38,106 bases of DNA. Origin: Planctomycetales bacterium (lineage in GTDB: Bacteria > Planctomycetota > Planctomycetia > Isosphaerales > Isosphaeraceae). The position numbers and the translations under genes are program-made. The notes under the pieces were generated by a model. The model had not been told where the DNA came from, ran no database searches, and worked only from the letters and a program-made list of their open reading frames with translations. Where the stretch lies: contig DAIDHX010000194.1 of the NCBI GenBank assembly GCA_027451885.1, positions 1 to 38,106 of the forward strand. Reading direction: 5' to 3'. Below, in pieces: positions 37,483-38,106 of the stretch; position 1 is the stretch's first letter; every line of letters begins with the position of its first letter.

Positions 37483-38106
37483 TCAAAGCTGGTCGGAGCT
37501 CACCACTTCGCCGTTGTCGGGCGTGGCGATGGCATACCAGGAGAGGTAGCTCACGCTGTTCTTGATGAACCGCACCGAACCGTCCATGAACAGCAAATTG
37601 ACGCCGCCGGGGTGATTCGACGACGCGTTGACGAGCGTGATCGTGGCTCGGCTGTCTTCACGCTGATCATTGTAGTCGCAAGCGAACCGGTTGGGCAGGT
37701 TCGTATGCGAGTAGATCATCGTGCCGCCGTAGGCCCACCACTCGCCTTTCCACCCCCAGCTTTGATTGCCCGTTGTGGCCTGCACGCTGGCGCACATCTG
37801 AGCGAACTGGTAGTCGGTCGGGAAGGCATCCGAGTTCGCGCCCAGGTAATAGACCATGCCCAGGCCGTTCCTGCCTGGGAAGGCGCCGGGACCGCGAACC
37901 CACTCGCTGAAGATGGCGGTGTTGCTCGTGCCGTCGGTGAAGGTGTCGATACTCACCTGCCGCGACTTGATGGCACCGTCCCACGAGCTGAGCACGTATC
38001 CAGGACCGTTCATGACCCAGTTGCCGCTATCGGGGCTGGCGCCCGGCAGGACGCCGTTGATTCGGCGGTTGAGACCGACGTTCGAGACGTAGCTGCTCGA
38101 ACCGAC
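37483..38106 (-). CDS. DUF1559-family protein, N-terminus cut by window edge
   Basis: The visible part is the C-terminal 207 residues; the frame is open to base 38106, beginning VGSSSYVSNVGLNRR. DUF1559 hallmarks are clear: FTDGTSNTAIFSEWVRG, and near the C-terminus NHPGGVNLLFMDGSVRFIKNSVS, the family's His-to-DGSV motif. Complete members start with a type IV pilin-like prepilin signal and a hydrophobic helix (pseudopilin-like), which would lie beyond the window. They are expanded to dozens of copies per genome in planctomycetes and are presumed to be exported or pilus-like surface proteins. An internal ATG at 38013 is unlikely to be the start because homology continues upstream of it. It is followed by a strong hairpin, then a TPR gene on the same strand. 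Confidence 0.93.
   Translation of the reverse strand, partial: VGSSSYVSNVGLNRRINGVLPGASPDSGNWVMNGPGYVLSSWDGAIKSRQVSIDTFTDGTSNTAIFSEWVRGPGAFPGRNGLGMVYYLGANSDAFPTDYQFAQMCASVQATTGNQSWGWKGEWWAYGGTMIYSHTNLPNRFACDYNDQREDSRATITLVNASSNHPGGVNLLFMDGSVRFIKNSVSYLSWYAIATPDNGEVVSSDQL

Overview
This 38.1 kb GC-rich window reads as chromosomal DNA of a planctomycete, most likely Isosphaeraceae/Gemmatales-like (family-level placement is inference). The diagnostic signs are three large secreted PSCyt1-PSCyt2/DUF1549-PSD1/DUF1553 proteins, a DUF1501 protein, a DUF1559 protein, paired DUF1080 and exported Gfo/Idh/MocA proteins, and several TPR proteins each with one N-terminal membrane segment. I see no rRNA, tRNA, CRISPR array, transposase, integrase or phage gene. 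Twenty protein genes are supported; two run off the window edges. Most other long open frames are antisense or offset shadows caused by high third-position GC.

Layout. 1-4325 (minus strand): a tricorn-type S41 protease cut by the left edge and a PPP-family phosphatase. 4452-7625 (plus): a PSCyt protein with an inserted LamG/ConA-like domain and no DUF1501 partner. 7651-10476 (minus): a BamA/Omp85 protein with five POTRA domains and an unusual Pro/Ala-rich linker before the barrel. 11113-16053 (plus): a double DUF1080 protein, a Tat-exported Gfo/Idh/MocA oxidoreductase, a GAF-like/SpoIIE phosphatase and ribulose-phosphate 3-epimerase. 16196-16831 (minus): a secreted DUF1264 protein. 17090-32229 (plus): a co-directional block of DUF418 membrane protein, DUF3472 protein, PSCyt protein, DUF1501 protein, a glycoside-hydrolase-like protein, and a 1706-residue protein fusing cytochrome-type motifs, a WD40 propeller, DUF1549 and DUF1553. 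32286-38106: four membrane-anchored TPR proteins in mixed orientation, then the C-terminal part of a DUF1559 protein.

How the genes may work together (inference). Most products carry Sec, Tat or lipoprotein-like signals, so the window is dominated by cell-envelope functions. The DUF1080/oxidoreductase pair fits oxidation of sugar C3 followed by cleavage of the 3-keto-glycoside. The PSCyt-DUF1501-glycosidase-giant PSCyt block looks like a secreted, possibly haem-dependent carbohydrate-processing module. The TPR set next to DUF1559 suggests an envelope scaffold of unknown purpose. The strongest candidates for something undescribed are the 27109-32229 fusion with its operon neighbours, the BamA linker, and the TPR cluster with a head-to-head start overlap.
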